Positions 46,095 through 55,787 of a stretch of DNA of 57,252 nucleotides are shown here, in pieces; positions within the stretch are counted from its first letter, which is position 1, and each line of letters begins with the position of its first letter. Made by a program: the position numbers and the translations under genes. The notes under the pieces are model-generated. The model did no database searches, was not told the origin of the DNA, and saw nothing but the letters and a program-made list of their open reading frames with translations. The DNA is from Marinobacter caseinilyticus (GTDB taxonomy: Bacteria; Pseudomonadota; Gammaproteobacteria; Pseudomonadales; Oleiphilaceae), in the NCBI RefSeq assembly GCF_011074955.1, contig NZ_WUQJ01000029.1, positions 1 through 57,252 on the forward strand, written 5' to 3'.

Positions 46095-47060
46095 ATGATG
46101 CCCATAACCGATGCCCGAAAGTCGGACCTTCTACTGGTGGCCACCACCCTGTTAGCCGCCGTCAGCTGGATGTTCTCCAAAGAGGCCGTCCAGCTGATGC
46201 CACCGTTATTATTCATGGCGGTTCGATTCCTGATTGCCGGTCTCTTGCTGGCGGTAGTCGCACACCGGCATCTGACCCGCATTTCAACCGACCAACTGTT
46301 TCGATGCGTTCGCGTCGGGCTCGTGTTTGGCACCGCCATGTGTTTCTGGGTAATGGGGTTGTTCCTGGGCACCCACGTAGGTGAAGGCGCCTTTCTGACC
46401 AGCCTGGGAGTGGTCATCGTGCCCATCATTGCTCGCACGCTCTTTAAAGAGGCGCAACCTGCCAGTACCTGGTTGGCGATCCCGGTTGCGATAGCAGGTC
46501 TTGCCATGTTGTCGCTCAAAAATGGCTTCCGCCCGGAGGCTGGGCAACTGTTTTTTGTCGGCGCGGCGTTTATCTTTGCGTTGTACTTTACGCTCAACAC
46601 ACGGGCCGCAAACCCTCGTCTGATAACCGACAGGGCCGGCACAACCCGTCAATTGGAGCGCGTGCCGGTGTTGCCGCTGACGGCAATTGCATTACTGACG
46701 GTTGGATTGGTAACAACAGTAATGTCTGCTCTCCTGGAGCCATGGGTTTCCACCTTCCAAGCTTTCTCAGTTGAGTTAGCTTGGTGGATTATTGCCAGTG
46801 CGGTGATTGGAACAGCCGGCCGGTTTATCGTTCAAACCTACGCCCAAAGTCTCTCGAACCAGAGCCATGGCGTGGTTATCATGGTGCTCGAACCCGTCTG
46901 GGTTGCGTTGTTCGCTGCGGGTTGGTTTGATGAAAGCATGGGTTCGGTTCAGCTTGGCGGTTGCAGCTTGATCTTTACAGCTCTGCTGATTAACCGTTGG
47001 TCAGTCTTAAGGAAGGTGCTCAAAAGCTGGTTAGCCCATGCCCCGCGATCGAAAATTTAA
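46095..47060 (+). CDS. EamA/DMT-family membrane transporter
   Basis: A 321-residue protein with about ten hydrophobic segments in two EamA repeats. The first repeat begins LLLVATTLLAAVSWMFSKEA and includes FMAVRFLIAGLLLAVVA; the second includes WWIIASAVIGTAGRFIVQTY and HGVVIMVLEPVWVALFAAGW. DMT proteins export amino acids, nucleosides or other small metabolites; the substrate cannot be told. I take ATG 46095, with GGAG nine bases before; a longer reading from 45924 would run through the lipase terminator and is unlikely. It stands alone between the lipase and tRNA-Val. Confidence 0.88.
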   Translation: MMPITDARKSDLLLVATTLLAAVSWMFSKEAVQLMPPLLFMAVRFLIAGLLLAVVAHRHLTRISTDQLFRCVRVGLVFGTAMCFWVMGLFLGTHVGEGAFLTSLGVVIVPIIARTLFKEAQPASTWLAIPVAIAGLAMLSLKNGFRPEAGQLFFVGAAFIFALYFTLNTRAANPRLITDRAGTTRQLERVPVLPLTAIALLTVGLVTTVMSALLEPWVSTFQAFSVELAWWIIASAVIGTAGRFIVQTYAQSLSNQSHGVVIMVLEPVWVALFAAGWFDESMGSVQLGGCSLIFTALLINRWSVLRKVLKSWLAHAPRSKI

Positions 47061-47080
47061 CCGCTAAGCCAACAAAGAGG

Positions 47081-47109
47081 TTGACCGGCGAGGTCAGGAT
47101 CAGTATATT
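47081..47109 (+). promoter_or_regulatory. Sigma-70 promoter for tRNA-Val
   Basis: TTGACC (47081-47086), 17-base spacer, TATATT (47104-47109), then a GC-rich discriminator, as expected of a strong growth-regulated stable RNA promoter. The tRNA begins 19 bases after the -10. Confidence 0.8.
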
Positions 47110-47127
47110 TCCTCCCCGTTGCGGTGT

Positions 47128-47204
<77 letters not shown>

Positions 47205-47207
47205 ATT

Positions 47208-47234
47208 AAAAAACTCCCTTTCGGGAGTTTTTTT
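47208..47234 (+). terminator. Rho-independent terminator after tRNA-Val
   Basis: Stem AAAAAACTCCC / GGGAGTTTTTT with a TTTC loop and a T tract, starting four bases after the tRNA. The A/T tracts on both sides could also serve the convergent epimerase gene, whose stop is at 47265. Confidence 0.88.
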
Positions 47235-47264
47235 GTTTGTGGAAATTGTCAGATCACCCGACGG

Positions 47265-48272
47265 TCACACCTTGTAGAAATCCCGGTACCAGTCCACAAA
47301 ATTGGCGATGCCCTGCTCTACCGGTGTTGCCGGCTTATAGCCCACATCGTCTATCAGTGCATCCACGTTGGCGTAGGTGGCCGGTACATCGCCGGGTTGC
47401 AGTGGCAGGAGATTTTTTTCAGCTTTTCGCCCCACCCGCTCTTCAATAATCTCAATGAATCGTGACAATTCAACTGGGCTGTTACTGCCTATATTGTAGA
47501 TTCTGTATGGCGCTTTACTTGTGCCCGGATCAGGCTGCTGCCCAGACCACTCAGCATTGGGTGTCGCGACGCTGTCCAGTGTTCGGATAACCCCTTCTAC
47601 GATGTCATCTACATAGGTGAAATCGCGCTTGTGATGGCCATGGTTGAAGACATCAATAGGTTCTCCTGCCAGAATTTTTTTGGTGAAAATAAACAACGCC
47701 ATGTCTGGACGACCCCAGGGACCATAAACGGTAAAAAACCGCAGCCCTGTGGTTGGCATGTTGTAAAGGTGGCTGTAGGTGTGGGCCATCAATTCATTGG
47801 CTTTCTTGGAGGCCGCGTAAAGGCTCAGGGGATGATCAACATTGTCATGAACGGAGAATGGCATGGCTTCATTCGCGCCATAGACGGAGCTGCTGGACGC
47901 ATAAACCAGGTGCTTTACACCATTATGGCGGCAACCCTCAAGAATGTTCATGAAGCCCACCAGGTTCGCATCAACGTAGGCATTTGGATTCTCGATGGAG
48001 TACCGCACTCCGGCCTGAGCCGCTAAATGAACAACGCGCTCGGGCTTGTGCTCTCGAAACACCGCTTCCATGGTTTCCCGATCGGAGACATCCTTCCGTA
48101 TTTCGGTGAATCCCGCCTGACCAGTCAGACGTGCAAGACGGGCTTCTTTCAGATTGACGTCGTAATAATCATTTACATTGTCGACTCCAATCACCTCATC
48201 GCCTCTATCCAACAAACGGTGAGCAAGGTGTGAACCAATAAATCCGGCGGTACCCGTTACCAGAATCTTCAA
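47265..48272 (-). CDS. NAD-dependent UDP-glucuronate 4-epimerase-like protein
   Basis: A 335-residue short-chain dehydrogenase. The NAD motif is [13 protein letters not shown] at the N-terminus, the catalytic pair is YAASKKANE (Tyr, Lys) with SSSSVYG before it, and [20 protein letters not shown] and [18 protein letters not shown] are typical of UDP-glucuronate/galacturonate epimerases of surface polysaccharide pathways. I take TTG 48272, preceded by AGGGAG; the longer reading begins at TTG 48296 without a ribosome site. It would act on UDP-glucuronate derived from GalU and a dehydrogenase. It is not linked to the EPS array but could serve it. A GDP- or TDP-sugar role is less likely. Confidence 0.88.
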   Translation of the reverse strand: MKILVTGTAGFIGSHLAHRLLDRGDEVIGVDNVNDYYDVNLKEARLARLTGQAGFTEIRKDVSDRETMEAVFREHKPERVVHLAAQAGVRYSIENPNAYVDANLVGFMNILEGCRHNGVKHLVYASSSSVYGANEAMPFSVHDNVDHPLSLYAASKKANELMAHTYSHLYNMPTTGLRFFTVYGPWGRPDMALFIFTKKILAGEPIDVFNHGHHKRDFTYVDDIVEGVIRTLDSVATPNAEWSGQQPDPGTSKAPYRIYNIGSNSPVELSRFIEIIEERVGRKAEKNLLPLQPGDVPATYANVDALIDDVGYKPATPVEQGIANFVDWYRDFYKV

Positions 48273-48414
48273 AGCTATCTCCCTGGAGTCAGTCAAAAAT
48301 CGTCTTGATGTCGGCGCCTAGTTTACCGAACAGCTGCACACTATCGCACCCTGAATTGACGGGCAGAATGAATTTATTTAATGAGAACCTGTTTAGCTAA
48401 CGAAAACTGGACAT

Positions 48415-48446
48415 AAAAAAAGCGCCCGGAGGGACGCTTTTTTTTT
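48415..48446 (-). terminator. Rho-independent terminator after outer-membrane protein gene
   Basis: AAAAAAAGCG-CCC / GGG-CGCTTTTTTTTT hairpin with a bulged A and T tract in both directions; it follows the minus-strand gene stop (48462) by about 15 bases and could be bidirectional. Confidence 0.8.
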
Positions 48447-48461
48447 ATCGATCGACGTTCC

Positions 48462-49199
48462 TCAGAACGTGACACCAAGACTGGCGAACGGCCCATCGAT
48501 GTCGATATCGAGTTTATCGTCACCGTCTTCGTAATCGACGCTCATCTGACGATAACCCGCCCGTAATTGCACAACTGACACCTCATACTGGGCGTAGGCA
48601 TTGTAGTCGAATATCGAGTCACCGCTGTAACTGATGCCATTGCCTTCCGCGCCGATGGAAACACCGGTCAAAGGTAAGTCAAAACGAGCAGCCAGGTACC
48701 CCATGGGAAGCACTGCCTTGATCTCGGTGCGACTGGCATTGTTGCCAGGGAAACGTTCTTCTACCAGCAACTCTCCGTCAAGACTACGAACGGTCAAACC
48801 GGCATCGAGGTTCACCCAGTTATCAAGCAGCTCGTAGTAAAGCGTGACGTCGATCTGATCAAGCTCCAACTTAGAGTCAACCTGTGCACCGGAACCGATG
48901 AGATCGAACCCACTCGAACTGACTTCACCACGACCGGTTTGCTTGATAGAGGTGTAATTCAATCTGACGTTGGGCAACACCGGTACCGGGTGCTCAAGGT
49001 AGGCGCTCAGGTTCGCATTTGAATCACTGTCCAGATTCAATTCATCTTCCACGTCCACCGCCGAGCCTTTATTGACAGCTTGTCCGGAAAGTTCAGAGTC
49101 CCAGTAGCTAACGCTGGCACCCAGGCCTACGACATCGGCACTGGCGAACGGCGCAGCGATTAACAGCGAAGTACCAGCCACAAGAATCAGTTTACGCAT
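48462..49199 (-). CDS. Outer-membrane beta-barrel protein (TIGR04219-like)
   Basis: A 245-residue exported protein. The signal peptide ends FASAD near residue 22. The mature chain alternates polar and hydrophobic residues with strand-like phrases (VRLNYTSIKQTGRGEV, IDVTLYYELLDNWVNLDAGL, VVQLRAGYRQMSVDY) and ends ASLGVTF with a terminal Phe, the signal for outer-membrane insertion. A family of gammaproteobacterial outer-membrane proteins of this size is known as TIGR04219; the match is from recall. It is a single-gene unit with its own terminator. AGAAGG precedes ATG 49199. Function unknown. Confidence 0.85.
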   Translation of the reverse strand: MRKLILVAGTSLLIAAPFASADVVGLGASVSYWDSELSGQAVNKGSAVDVEDELNLDSDSNANLSAYLEHPVPVLPNVRLNYTSIKQTGRGEVSSSGFDLIGSGAQVDSKLELDQIDVTLYYELLDNWVNLDAGLTVRSLDGELLVEERFPGNNASRTEIKAVLPMGYLAARFDLPLTGVSIGAEGNGISYSGDSIFDYNAYAQYEVSVVQLRAGYRQMSVDYEDGDDKLDIDIDGPFASLGVTF

Positions 49200-49241
49200 A
49201 CAACAACCTTCTGATAATTATCGAATAACCGCCGACCAGAC

Positions 49242-49955
49242 TCAGTCAAACTGAATGCCCAAACGACGACCAACTTCCTCATAGGTCTCGATTACGTCAC
49301 CGAGTCCCTGCCTGAAACGGTCCTTGTCCATCTTCTTTCGGGTCGCCTTGTCCCAGATCCGACAACCATCGGGACTGAATTCGTCGCCCAACACAATCGC
49401 GCCACCGGCACGTCCAAATTCAAGCTTGTAATCCACCAGCAACATTCCGGCGTCTTCAAAGAGCGATTTCAGCACATCGTTAACCTTGTACGTCAGTGCT
49501 TTCATCTGCGACAGTTCATCCTTAGTCGCCCAACCGAACGTTACCGCAAGCGATTCATTCACCATAGGGTCGTGTAACGCGTCGTTTTTCAGAAACAGTT
49601 CATAAGTTGAGGGCGTCAATGTTTGCCCTTCCTCAACTCCGAGCCGACGGCACAAACTGCCGGCGGATACGTTTCTTACCACGCACTCGACCGGGATCAT
49701 ATCGAGTTTTTTGACCAGCGATTCCACCGGCGACAACAACCCCTCAAAATGGGTTGGCACTCCTGCCGCGTCCAGCTTTTCCATGATGAACGCATTAAAT
49801 CGGTTGTTCACCATGCCTTTACGATTCAGTTGCTCCTTTTTTTCACCATCAAAGGCCGACGTGTCATCTCGGAACAACAGTATAAAACGCTCAGGGTCAT
49901 CGGTCCTGTAGACCGATTTCGCCTTGCCTGCGTACAGCTCATCGCGCTTTTCCAT
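49242..49955 (-). CDS. purC: SAICAR synthetase
   Basis: Phosphoribosylaminoimidazole-succinocarboxamide synthase, 237 residues, step 7 of purine synthesis in the cytoplasm. The opening [19 protein letters not shown], then [20 protein letters not shown] and [29 protein letters not shown] and [14 protein letters not shown] are all present. GGAGAG precedes ATG 49955. It follows bamC by 46 bases in the conserved order dapA-bamC-purC. Confidence 0.97.
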   Translation of the reverse strand: MEKRDELYAGKAKSVYRTDDPERFILLFRDDTSAFDGEKKEQLNRKGMVNNRFNAFIMEKLDAAGVPTHFEGLLSPVESLVKKLDMIPVECVVRNVSAGSLCRRLGVEEGQTLTPSTYELFLKNDALHDPMVNESLAVTFGWATKDELSQMKALTYKVNDVLKSLFEDAGMLLVDYKLEFGRAGGAIVLGDEFSPDGCRIWDKATRKKMDKDRFRQGLGDVIETYEEVGRRLGIQFD

Positions 49956-50001
49956 TCATGCTCTCCAGTTGTCGCAGGCTAAACGGCCTGCAGCCCCAGT
50001 G

Positions 50002-51063
50002 TTAATAAAGATATTCAAACAGCTCGGAAAGGAGTCGCTTTGAGCGATCGCTGCCGTCGTAACCATCCGCTTTGCCCGTGGTCACCAAAATCCGCTCTTG
50101 CTGTGTTTCGAGTCGGACATAAAAGGTGTATACCGGTTTCGGCTCGTCAGAAAACCAACTGAACCAGCCCAGATCCCGCTCTTCGTCTGTGCGGTAGTCC
50201 ACGTAAAACTGTCCGATACTGCGATCCAGATCAACCACCGGTATCTTGGCTTCTTCCAGCGCACGGCGAACCTCAGCCCAGGCGCGGTCGAAACTCACAT
50301 TGATCTCCATGGCCGGTTCTCCAGCATCGGTCACCATGGTCACTTTGGGGGCCGACGCCATCGCCAGCGCTGCTCGTGAGTAGGATTTACTGTCCTCCCG
50401 GCTCTTTAAAAAGCCGGCCAAATCCGCCAGCAGTGATTTTTCAATAGCCGGGTCCTGAGGCTCTGATTGCCATTGCACCAATTGTTCAGGACTTTCGCTC
50501 GCCAAGCGCTTTCGCACTTGAATTTCAGTGGTTTTGCGACGAACTCCCGGCGTCACCCTTGCCTGTACAAACACCATCGGTTCATCACTATCGATGTCGG
50601 ACAGCTTCAGGAGCGTGCGGGCACGCTCACTGAAATTCGCCACATCACTTTGTATGACTCCCAATTGAGTGCTGTCTTCGGCCACGCCCAAGCCGCGGTC
50701 ATTGAAGAAGGCAGCCACCGATGGCCAGACCCTGCCCGGCACGTCGTTAACCAACACCCAAGACTGATTGCCCACTTCTTCGATGATGTAGTTCTCTTCA
50801 AGTATTTCCGACGTCATATCCGGGGGCCGGGGTATATCGGAAGGGTTGAGCTTGCCACCATTACTGGCACCAATGGACCGAATCGGCAAAGCGTCTGTAT
50901 TACGCTCCATGACCTGGCCGTCACCCAGTACCAGCGGTGTTCCCGCCGGTTCGTTTACATACTCTTCAGAGCGGTCGTCCATCAAACTGCACCCTGTAAC
51001 ACCCATGGCGAAACATAAGCCACATACCGGGCCTGACAGGGCCTTTTTCAACTGCACAACCAT
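50002..51063 (-). CDS. bamC: Outer-membrane assembly lipoprotein BamC
   Basis: A 353-residue NlpB/DapX lipoprotein of the BAM complex. The N-terminal signal ends GVTGC with the lipidated Cys25. The following unstructured part contains GTPLVLGDGQVMERN, and two helix-grip domains follow, with WPSVAAFFNDRGLGVAEDST and AWAEVRRALEEAKIPVVDLD, then YVDYRTDEERDLGWFSW. I take ATG 51063 (GGAG seven bases upstream); a TTG at 51084 is less likely. Position between dapA and purC is the classic nlpB position. Confidence 0.93.
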   Translation of the reverse strand: MVVQLKKALSGPVCGLCFAMGVTGCSLMDDRSEEYVNEPAGTPLVLGDGQVMERNTDALPIRSIGASNGGKLNPSDIPRPPDMTSEILEENYIIEEVGNQSWVLVNDVPGRVWPSVAAFFNDRGLGVAEDSTQLGVIQSDVANFSERARTLLKLSDIDSDEPMVFVQARVTPGVRRKTTEIQVRKRLASESPEQLVQWQSEPQDPAIEKSLLADLAGFLKSREDSKSYSRAALAMASAPKVTMVTDAGEPAMEINVSFDRAWAEVRRALEEAKIPVVDLDRSIGQFYVDYRTDEERDLGWFSWFSDEPKPVYTFYVRLETQQERILVTTGKADGYDGSDRSKRLLSELFEYLY

Positions 51064-51104
51064 TGAGTTACTCCAAAGAGCCAAACGTAAGGAATCGGTA
51101 GCGT

Positions 51105-51980
51105 TCAGAGGGCACCTGACGCGATAAGAGCATCTTCAACTTCACCGCGGAATTTTTCGTCCAATGGTGTCAGTGGCAGGCGAATGCCCTCACCGATCAG
51201 CCCCATGCGTTGCAAGGCCCATTTGACCGGAATCGGATTTGCTTCGAGAAAGAGCTTGCGATGCAGTGGCATCAACGACTCATTGATTCGGGCAACCTCG
51301 TCCTTATTGCCAGCGATCGCTGCCTCACAAAGCGCAGACATACCCCGCGGCGCCACGTTTGCGGTTACTGACACGTTGCCTTTGCCCCCCGCCAGCATCA
51401 GATCAGCGGCGGTGGCGTCGTCACCTGAATAAACCACGAGCCGGCCCTCGACTGCACGAATCAGATCTGCTCCTCGCGGGATATTACCGGTGGCATCTTT
51501 GATACCGATGATATTCGGAATGTCCGCCAACCGTTCAACCGTATCATTCAGCATGTCGCACGCAGTGCGGCCGGGCACGTTATAGAGTATCTGATTGACG
51601 GGTACGGCCTCAGCAATCGTGCGGAAATGGCGATAAAGTCCTTCCTGGGTCGGTTTGTTGTAATACGGTACAACAAGCAAGCAGGCATCAGCCCCGAGTT
51701 TATGAGCTTCTGTGGTCAACTCGATCGCCTCACGGGTGGAATTACCACCAGTGCCGGCAATCACAGGGATGCGACCATTGACCCGTTTTATGATGTGACC
51801 GACAACCCGACAATGCTCATCAGGATCCAGCGTTGCGGATTCGCCGGTCGTACCGACGGCTACAATGCCATGGGTTCCATTCTCTAGATGAAAGTCCACC
51901 AGGTTGTCCAGGTGCTCCCAATGAATATCGCCATTCGGGAACATCGGCGTTACCAGTGCGACAAGGCTACCAGTAATCAT
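51105..51980 (-). CDS. dapA: 4-hydroxy-tetrahydrodipicolinate synthase
   Basis: A 291-residue TIM-barrel class I aldolase-like enzyme of lysine and peptidoglycan precursor synthesis. GTTGESATLDPDEH is the pyruvate-binding loop, YNVPGRTACDM holds the catalytic Tyr, and IIGIKDATGN the Schiff-base Lys. Length is normal. It begins the minus-strand dapA-bamC-purC unit. GGAG lies five bases upstream of ATG 51980. Confidence 0.96.
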   Translation of the reverse strand: MITGSLVALVTPMFPNGDIHWEHLDNLVDFHLENGTHGIVAVGTTGESATLDPDEHCRVVGHIIKRVNGRIPVIAGTGGNSTREAIELTTEAHKLGADACLLVVPYYNKPTQEGLYRHFRTIAEAVPVNQILYNVPGRTACDMLNDTVERLADIPNIIGIKDATGNIPRGADLIRAVEGRLVVYSGDDATAADLMLAGGKGNVSVTANVAPRGMSALCEAAIAGNKDEVARINESLMPLHRKLFLEANPIPVKWALQRMGLIGEGIRLPLTPLDEKFRGEVEDALIASGAL

Positions 51981-52284
51981 AAAAACTCCGTCGGAATAAA
52001 AGCGTAATGGTAATGTTGGCAGAGAACCGACACAAGGGAGGCGCCCAACAAATCGAAACCCTCAGCACAGAATAACCGCGTCGAACCGGTTCGCGTGAAA
52101 AGAAGCCGCCCATCGTGGAAGCTGTTTTAAGCGTGACCCGCTGAACATCGAGCTATCATGAGGGTTTTGTAAGACTCGGCATCCACCATGTTTTTTAGCC
52201 CCAGGGCATTGATTTCCAAGCATTCAGAACCCATCAAAAAAATGCTTACCTCCGAATCTTCAAACACTCTACTGGAGTATACCC
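51981..52284. other. Divergent intergenic region dapA / bcp
   Basis: 304 bases with no gene. In E. coli and relatives gcvR lies here; no gcvR or remnant is visible. A perfect 12-base palindrome CGAACCGGTTCG at 52082-52093 is a candidate regulator site. I found no strong -35/-10 pair. Confidence 0.5.
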
Positions 52285-52758
52285 ATGCCAACCGTTGAGC
52301 TTAATCGGCCAGTGCCGGATTTTACCGCAGTTGCAACTCGAGACAAAACAATACAACTCTCTGAATTCAAGGGGCAATACAACGTCGTTATCTACTTCTA
52401 CCCGAAAGATAACACGCCTGGATGCACCACCGAAGGCCAAGATTTTCGTGATCGTATCGATGCCTTCAGCGCCGAAGACACGTTAATCTTTGGCGTATCC
52501 AGAGACGGTCTGAAAGCCCACGAGAATTTTCGTGCGAAACACGATTTTCCGTTTGACCTGATCTCCGACAAAGACGAGGCCCTGTGCCAGCTTTTTGACG
52601 TCATTAAGCTGAAAAAACTTTATGGCAAAGAATACATGGGCATCGACCGCAGTACGTTTCTGATCGACAAACAGGGCGTACTGCGAAAGGAATGGCGGAG
52701 CGTTAAAGTGAATGGCCATGTGGATGAGGTGCTCGAAGCCGTCAAAAATCTTACATAA
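52285..52758 (+). CDS. bcp: Thioredoxin-dependent thiol peroxidase (Bcp/PrxQ)
   Basis: A 157-residue peroxiredoxin that reduces hydroperoxides with thioredoxin. The peroxidatic Cys is in DNTPGCTTEGQDFRDR near residues 40-55; the second PrxQ-type cysteine usually five positions later is absent there (position is Asp or Phe), and another Cys lies at ALCQLF, so it may be a one-Cys or alternative two-Cys form. GRSTFLIDKQGVL-like IDRSTFLIDKQGVLRKEW is present. CTGGAG precedes ATG 52285. A long hairpin follows. Confidence 0.93.
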   Translation: MPTVELNRPVPDFTAVATRDKTIQLSEFKGQYNVVIYFYPKDNTPGCTTEGQDFRDRIDAFSAEDTLIFGVSRDGLKAHENFRAKHDFPFDLISDKDEALCQLFDVIKLKKLYGKEYMGIDRSTFLIDKQGVLRKEWRSVKVNGHVDEVLEAVKNLT

Positions 52759-52759
52759 A

Positions 52760-52798
52760 CAAGAGGCAGGCGGGTAGCAACAATCCGCCTGCCTCTTG
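52760..52798. terminator. Hairpin between convergent bcp and perM, likely terminator
   Basis: A perfect 14-base GC-rich stem (52760-52773 with 52785-52798) and 11-base loop directly after the bcp stop codon. There is no T tract after it, so termination may need Rho or may work weakly in both directions. Confidence 0.6.
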
Positions 52799-52816
52799 CC
52801 GTTGTAGGCCGGTCCG

Positions 52817-53896
52817 TTATGGCTGATCCAACTCCGGAGCGACCGAGGAATTCTTAACGGGCCACGCCGAAAACACAGCCTTGAGCATGGTCGCCAGCGG
52901 TATGGCGAAAAACACCCCCCACAGCCCCCAGATACCACCAAAGAACAACACCGCAATAATAATCACCACCGGATGCAGGTTGTTGACCTCCGAGAACAGG
53001 ACGGGCACCAGAACATTACCATCCAGGCCTTGAATAATACCGTAAATCACCATGACCCAGATAAAGTGACTCCCCCATCCAAAGGCAAACAAAGCGATAA
53101 TGGCCACAGGCACCGTCACCACCGCCGCGCCGATATAGGGTATGACAACGCTGATCCCCACCAGCAACGACAGCAAGGCAGCATACGGCATACCCATCAA
53201 TTTGAAGCAGACATAAGTGGCGCCGCCCACGATAAGGATCTCTACCGCCTTACCCCGCACATAGTTGGCGCACTGGATATTCACCTCGTTCCAAATCCTG
53301 TGCATCATCGGTCTCTGGTGCGGCAACATCCGCCCCACAGCACCCAATAACAGGTTCCGGTCTTTTAAGAAGAAGAAAACCAGTATCGGTAGCAACACCA
53401 TGTAAATCAGCAAGGCCACCAAATCAGGAATGCTTGAAATCGAGAACGATACCAACACCTGCGTCATTCTCGCGGCTTCACCCGCCACCTGTTGATAGAT
53501 ATTGTTCACCTGCTCGATGGAAATCAGGTTTGGATACTGCTGGGGTAGCAGCTCAAAATACGTCTGCATTTCCCGAAAGATTCGGGGAGTTTCACCTGCC
53601 AGCGAGGTGACCTGAGTCCAGATGATGGGCAGCAAACCGAACAGAAAACCAATAAGAGTTCCCAGGAATACCAAAAAAACGCCAATAATGGATACAATTT
53701 CGGGTACGCCGTGAGTGGTCAGTTTTGTCACCAGGCCCTGTAAAATAAAGGCAATGATCACGGCCGCAATAACCGGCGCCAGCATATGGCCAAACATGAC
53801 AACGACCAAGGTGCCAAAAACCAGCAGAAGAAACAGGATAACGGCTTCATCGTCTGAAAAATATTTATGCGCAAGACCGCGTATAATTCTTACCAT
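52817..53896 (-). CDS. perM: AI-2E family membrane transporter (PerM-like)
   Basis: A 359-residue protein with about seven hydrophobic segments, the signature of the UPF0118/AI-2E exporter family: FLLLVFGTLVVVMFGHMLAP near the start, VFLVFLGTLIGFLFGLLPI, a hydrophilic segment about 110-150, LPILVFFFLKDRN, and the C-terminal GNVLVPVLFSEVNNLHPVVIII followed by GIWGLWGVFFAIPLATM, the family's most conserved block. Proposed roles range from signal export to sodium-proton exchange; none can be read here. Its neighbours tusA-family and bepA match the perM-bepA linkage of E. coli. Confidence 0.9.
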   Translation of the reverse strand: MVRIIRGLAHKYFSDDEAVILFLLLVFGTLVVVMFGHMLAPVIAAVIIAFILQGLVTKLTTHGVPEIVSIIGVFLVFLGTLIGFLFGLLPIIWTQVTSLAGETPRIFREMQTYFELLPQQYPNLISIEQVNNIYQQVAGEAARMTQVLVSFSISSIPDLVALLIYMVLLPILVFFFLKDRNLLLGAVGRMLPHQRPMMHRIWNEVNIQCANYVRGKAVEILIVGGATYVCFKLMGMPYAALLSLLVGISVVIPYIGAAVVTVPVAIIALFAFGWGSHFIWVMVIYGIIQGLDGNVLVPVLFSEVNNLHPVVIIIAVLFFGGIWGLWGVFFAIPLATMLKAVFSAWPVKNSSVAPELDQP

Positions 53897-53926
53897 CTGC
53901 GTCTCCGGGCCTTCAGGAACAAACCT

Positions 53927-54154
53927 CTACTCTCCACGTCGTATAACGAAACGGTAATGGCCACCAGATTCCGACGTGCTTACAAGCACATGAGATGATA
54001 GCTTTAGAAAGGCCGGAATATCACGCGCCGACCCTTCATCTGTCGCGATGACTTCAAGCTCCTCACCAATTTTCATGGCATTGAGCTGAAGCTTGGTCTT
54101 TAACAGCGGCATCGGGCAAATGAGTCCGGATGCATCCAGAGTGAAATCGGCCAT
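53927..54154 (-). CDS. TusA-family sulfurtransferase
   Basis: A 75-residue SirA/TusA/YedF-like protein. LDASGLICPMPLLKTK has the CPxP motif with Cys near residue 13, the sulfur carrier. It has the usual two-layer fold length. Location between perM and bepA recurs in gammaproteobacteria. It could be tRNA thiolation TusA or a paralogue; true tusA is usually elsewhere, so I give no symbol. It lies 30 bases before perM. Confidence 0.9.
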   Translation of the reverse strand: MADFTLDASGLICPMPLLKTKLQLNAMKIGEELEVIATDEGSARDIPAFLKLSSHVLVSTSESGGHYRFVIRRGE

Positions 54155-54272
54155 AATTTGGTGATACTGCGTCGCGTCTACGATGGAATGTTGGTTTTAT
54201 AAAATGAGCGGTGCATTATGCCGGTGAGTGTCCGGCATTGCACTGATTGTCATCAAGTATATCAGGCAACCT

Positions 54273-55760
54273 ATGAAATTCGTTCGTGCATTAGCTTTCC
54301 ATGGCGTAACTGGCCACAAAGCTGCCAGCCTCTTGATATCAGCAGTGTTGGCACTGCCTGCACCTTCCGTGGCATTCGCCAATGAAGACCTGCTACCCAC
54401 GCTAGGAGGCGTGGGCGGTGGCCTGATCTCAGATCAGCAAGAAGCTGATATTGGCCAGCAGGTCATGCGCTCGCTCCGCCAGTCTGCAGACCAGGTGCGA
54501 GACCCTCTCGTCTACGATTACCTTAGCGCCATTGTTTACCGCCTGATCCCTTCCGTTCCCATCAAAGATAAACAGCTGTCTCTGGTGGTCATCGATAGCC
54601 CGGCAATTAACGCCTTTGCCGTGCCCGGCAATATAATTGGCATCAATGGCGGCCTGTTTCTCAACGCCCAGACCGAGCAGCAATTCTCATCGGTGATCGC
54701 GCATGAATTGGCGCATTTGAGCCAACGGCATTTTGCACGTCGGCTTGAGCAGCAAGAGACCAGCGCCCCACTGACCATCGCCGGAATGGTGGCCGGCATT
54801 ATCTTGTCTGCGGTTACTAAATCCGACGTTGGCATTGCCGCGATCGCAGGTACCCAGGCGATGGCCATCCAGAATATGCTGCAATACAGTCGCGCCAATG
54901 AACAAGAAGCCGATCGCGTAGGCCTCGACATCATGGCAGACGCTGGCATGAACCCCCGCGGCATGCCTGAGATGTTTGAAATCATGATGCGTCAAAACCG
55001 ATTGCAGGGTAACCAGGTACCAGAATACCTTTCCACCCACCCGCTGACCCAGAGCCGGGTGTCGGACAGCCGGAGTCGTGCTGAGCAGTACAGCATGACG
55101 GATGTTGCTGATAAATTGGAATACCACTTGGTGAGAGCCCGATTGCAGGTTCATTACACCCGCACACCGGAAGATGCGGTGAAGGTATTTGAAGACTACA
55201 TCCGCTCCAGCTCAAACCCGCAGGCAGATGCGGCGCACTATGGACTTGCCGTTGCTTACCTGGCCGCCAACCGGCCGGGAGATGCGTCGAGCCTGCTTCA
55301 GGATCTGTTGTCCCGTCAACCGGGGCGCATCACCTATCAAGTCACTCTCGCCGAAGCGCTGCACGACCTGAAGCGGTCTGATGAAGCTCGTGAACTTCTC
55401 AAAAAAGCACTCAACCGAAACCCTGGAAATTTCCCCATCACCGCCATGCTGGCGGATGTAGAGCGCGACGCCGGAAACCCTCAACAAGCTGCGGACTATT
55501 TGCGAGGACTGACGCGGGACTTTCCTCAGCGTGAGGATATCTGGCTCAAACTCGCGGAAGCTGAAGGCCTGGCGAGAAATATAGTGGGCGTGCATCGGGC
55601 GCGGGCGGAATATGAATTGCTGATGGGGGATCTGGAGGCTGCTCAACGTCAGCTCAGGGAGGCCCAGGAAAAGATCTCGCCCGACGCCCCCATGCGGCAG
55701 ATCATCAATGAGCGGCTATCTCAGGTATCCCAAGCGCTGATACGACAGCGCCAACAATAG
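54273..55760 (+). CDS. bepA: Periplasmic M48 metalloprotease/chaperone BepA
   Basis: A 495-residue exported zinc protease that assists outer-membrane protein (LptD) assembly. Signal peptide ends VAFAN near residue 36. The protease domain contains the zinc site IAHELAHLSQRH (HExxH) and the third ligand Glu in RANEQEADRVGLDIM. About residues 290-490 carry TPR repeats with AHYGLAVAYLAANRPGDASSL-like and TLAEALHDLKRSDEARELL segments. I take ATG 54273, with AGG eight bases upstream; the longer GTG reading at 54228 has no signal-like start. It diverges from the tusA-like gene. Confidence 0.92.
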   Translation: MKFVRALAFHGVTGHKAASLLISAVLALPAPSVAFANEDLLPTLGGVGGGLISDQQEADIGQQVMRSLRQSADQVRDPLVYDYLSAIVYRLIPSVPIKDKQLSLVVIDSPAINAFAVPGNIIGINGGLFLNAQTEQQFSSVIAHELAHLSQRHFARRLEQQETSAPLTIAGMVAGIILSAVTKSDVGIAAIAGTQAMAIQNMLQYSRANEQEADRVGLDIMADAGMNPRGMPEMFEIMMRQNRLQGNQVPEYLSTHPLTQSRVSDSRSRAEQYSMTDVADKLEYHLVRARLQVHYTRTPEDAVKVFEDYIRSSSNPQADAAHYGLAVAYLAANRPGDASSLLQDLLSRQPGRITYQVTLAEALHDLKRSDEARELLKKALNRNPGNFPITAMLADVERDAGNPQQAADYLRGLTRDFPQREDIWLKLAEAEGLARNIVGVHRARAEYELLMGDLEAAQRQLREAQEKISPDAPMRQIINERLSQVSQALIRQRQQ

Positions 55761-55787
55761 GCCTGAACTCGATCACCCGCTCAATTC

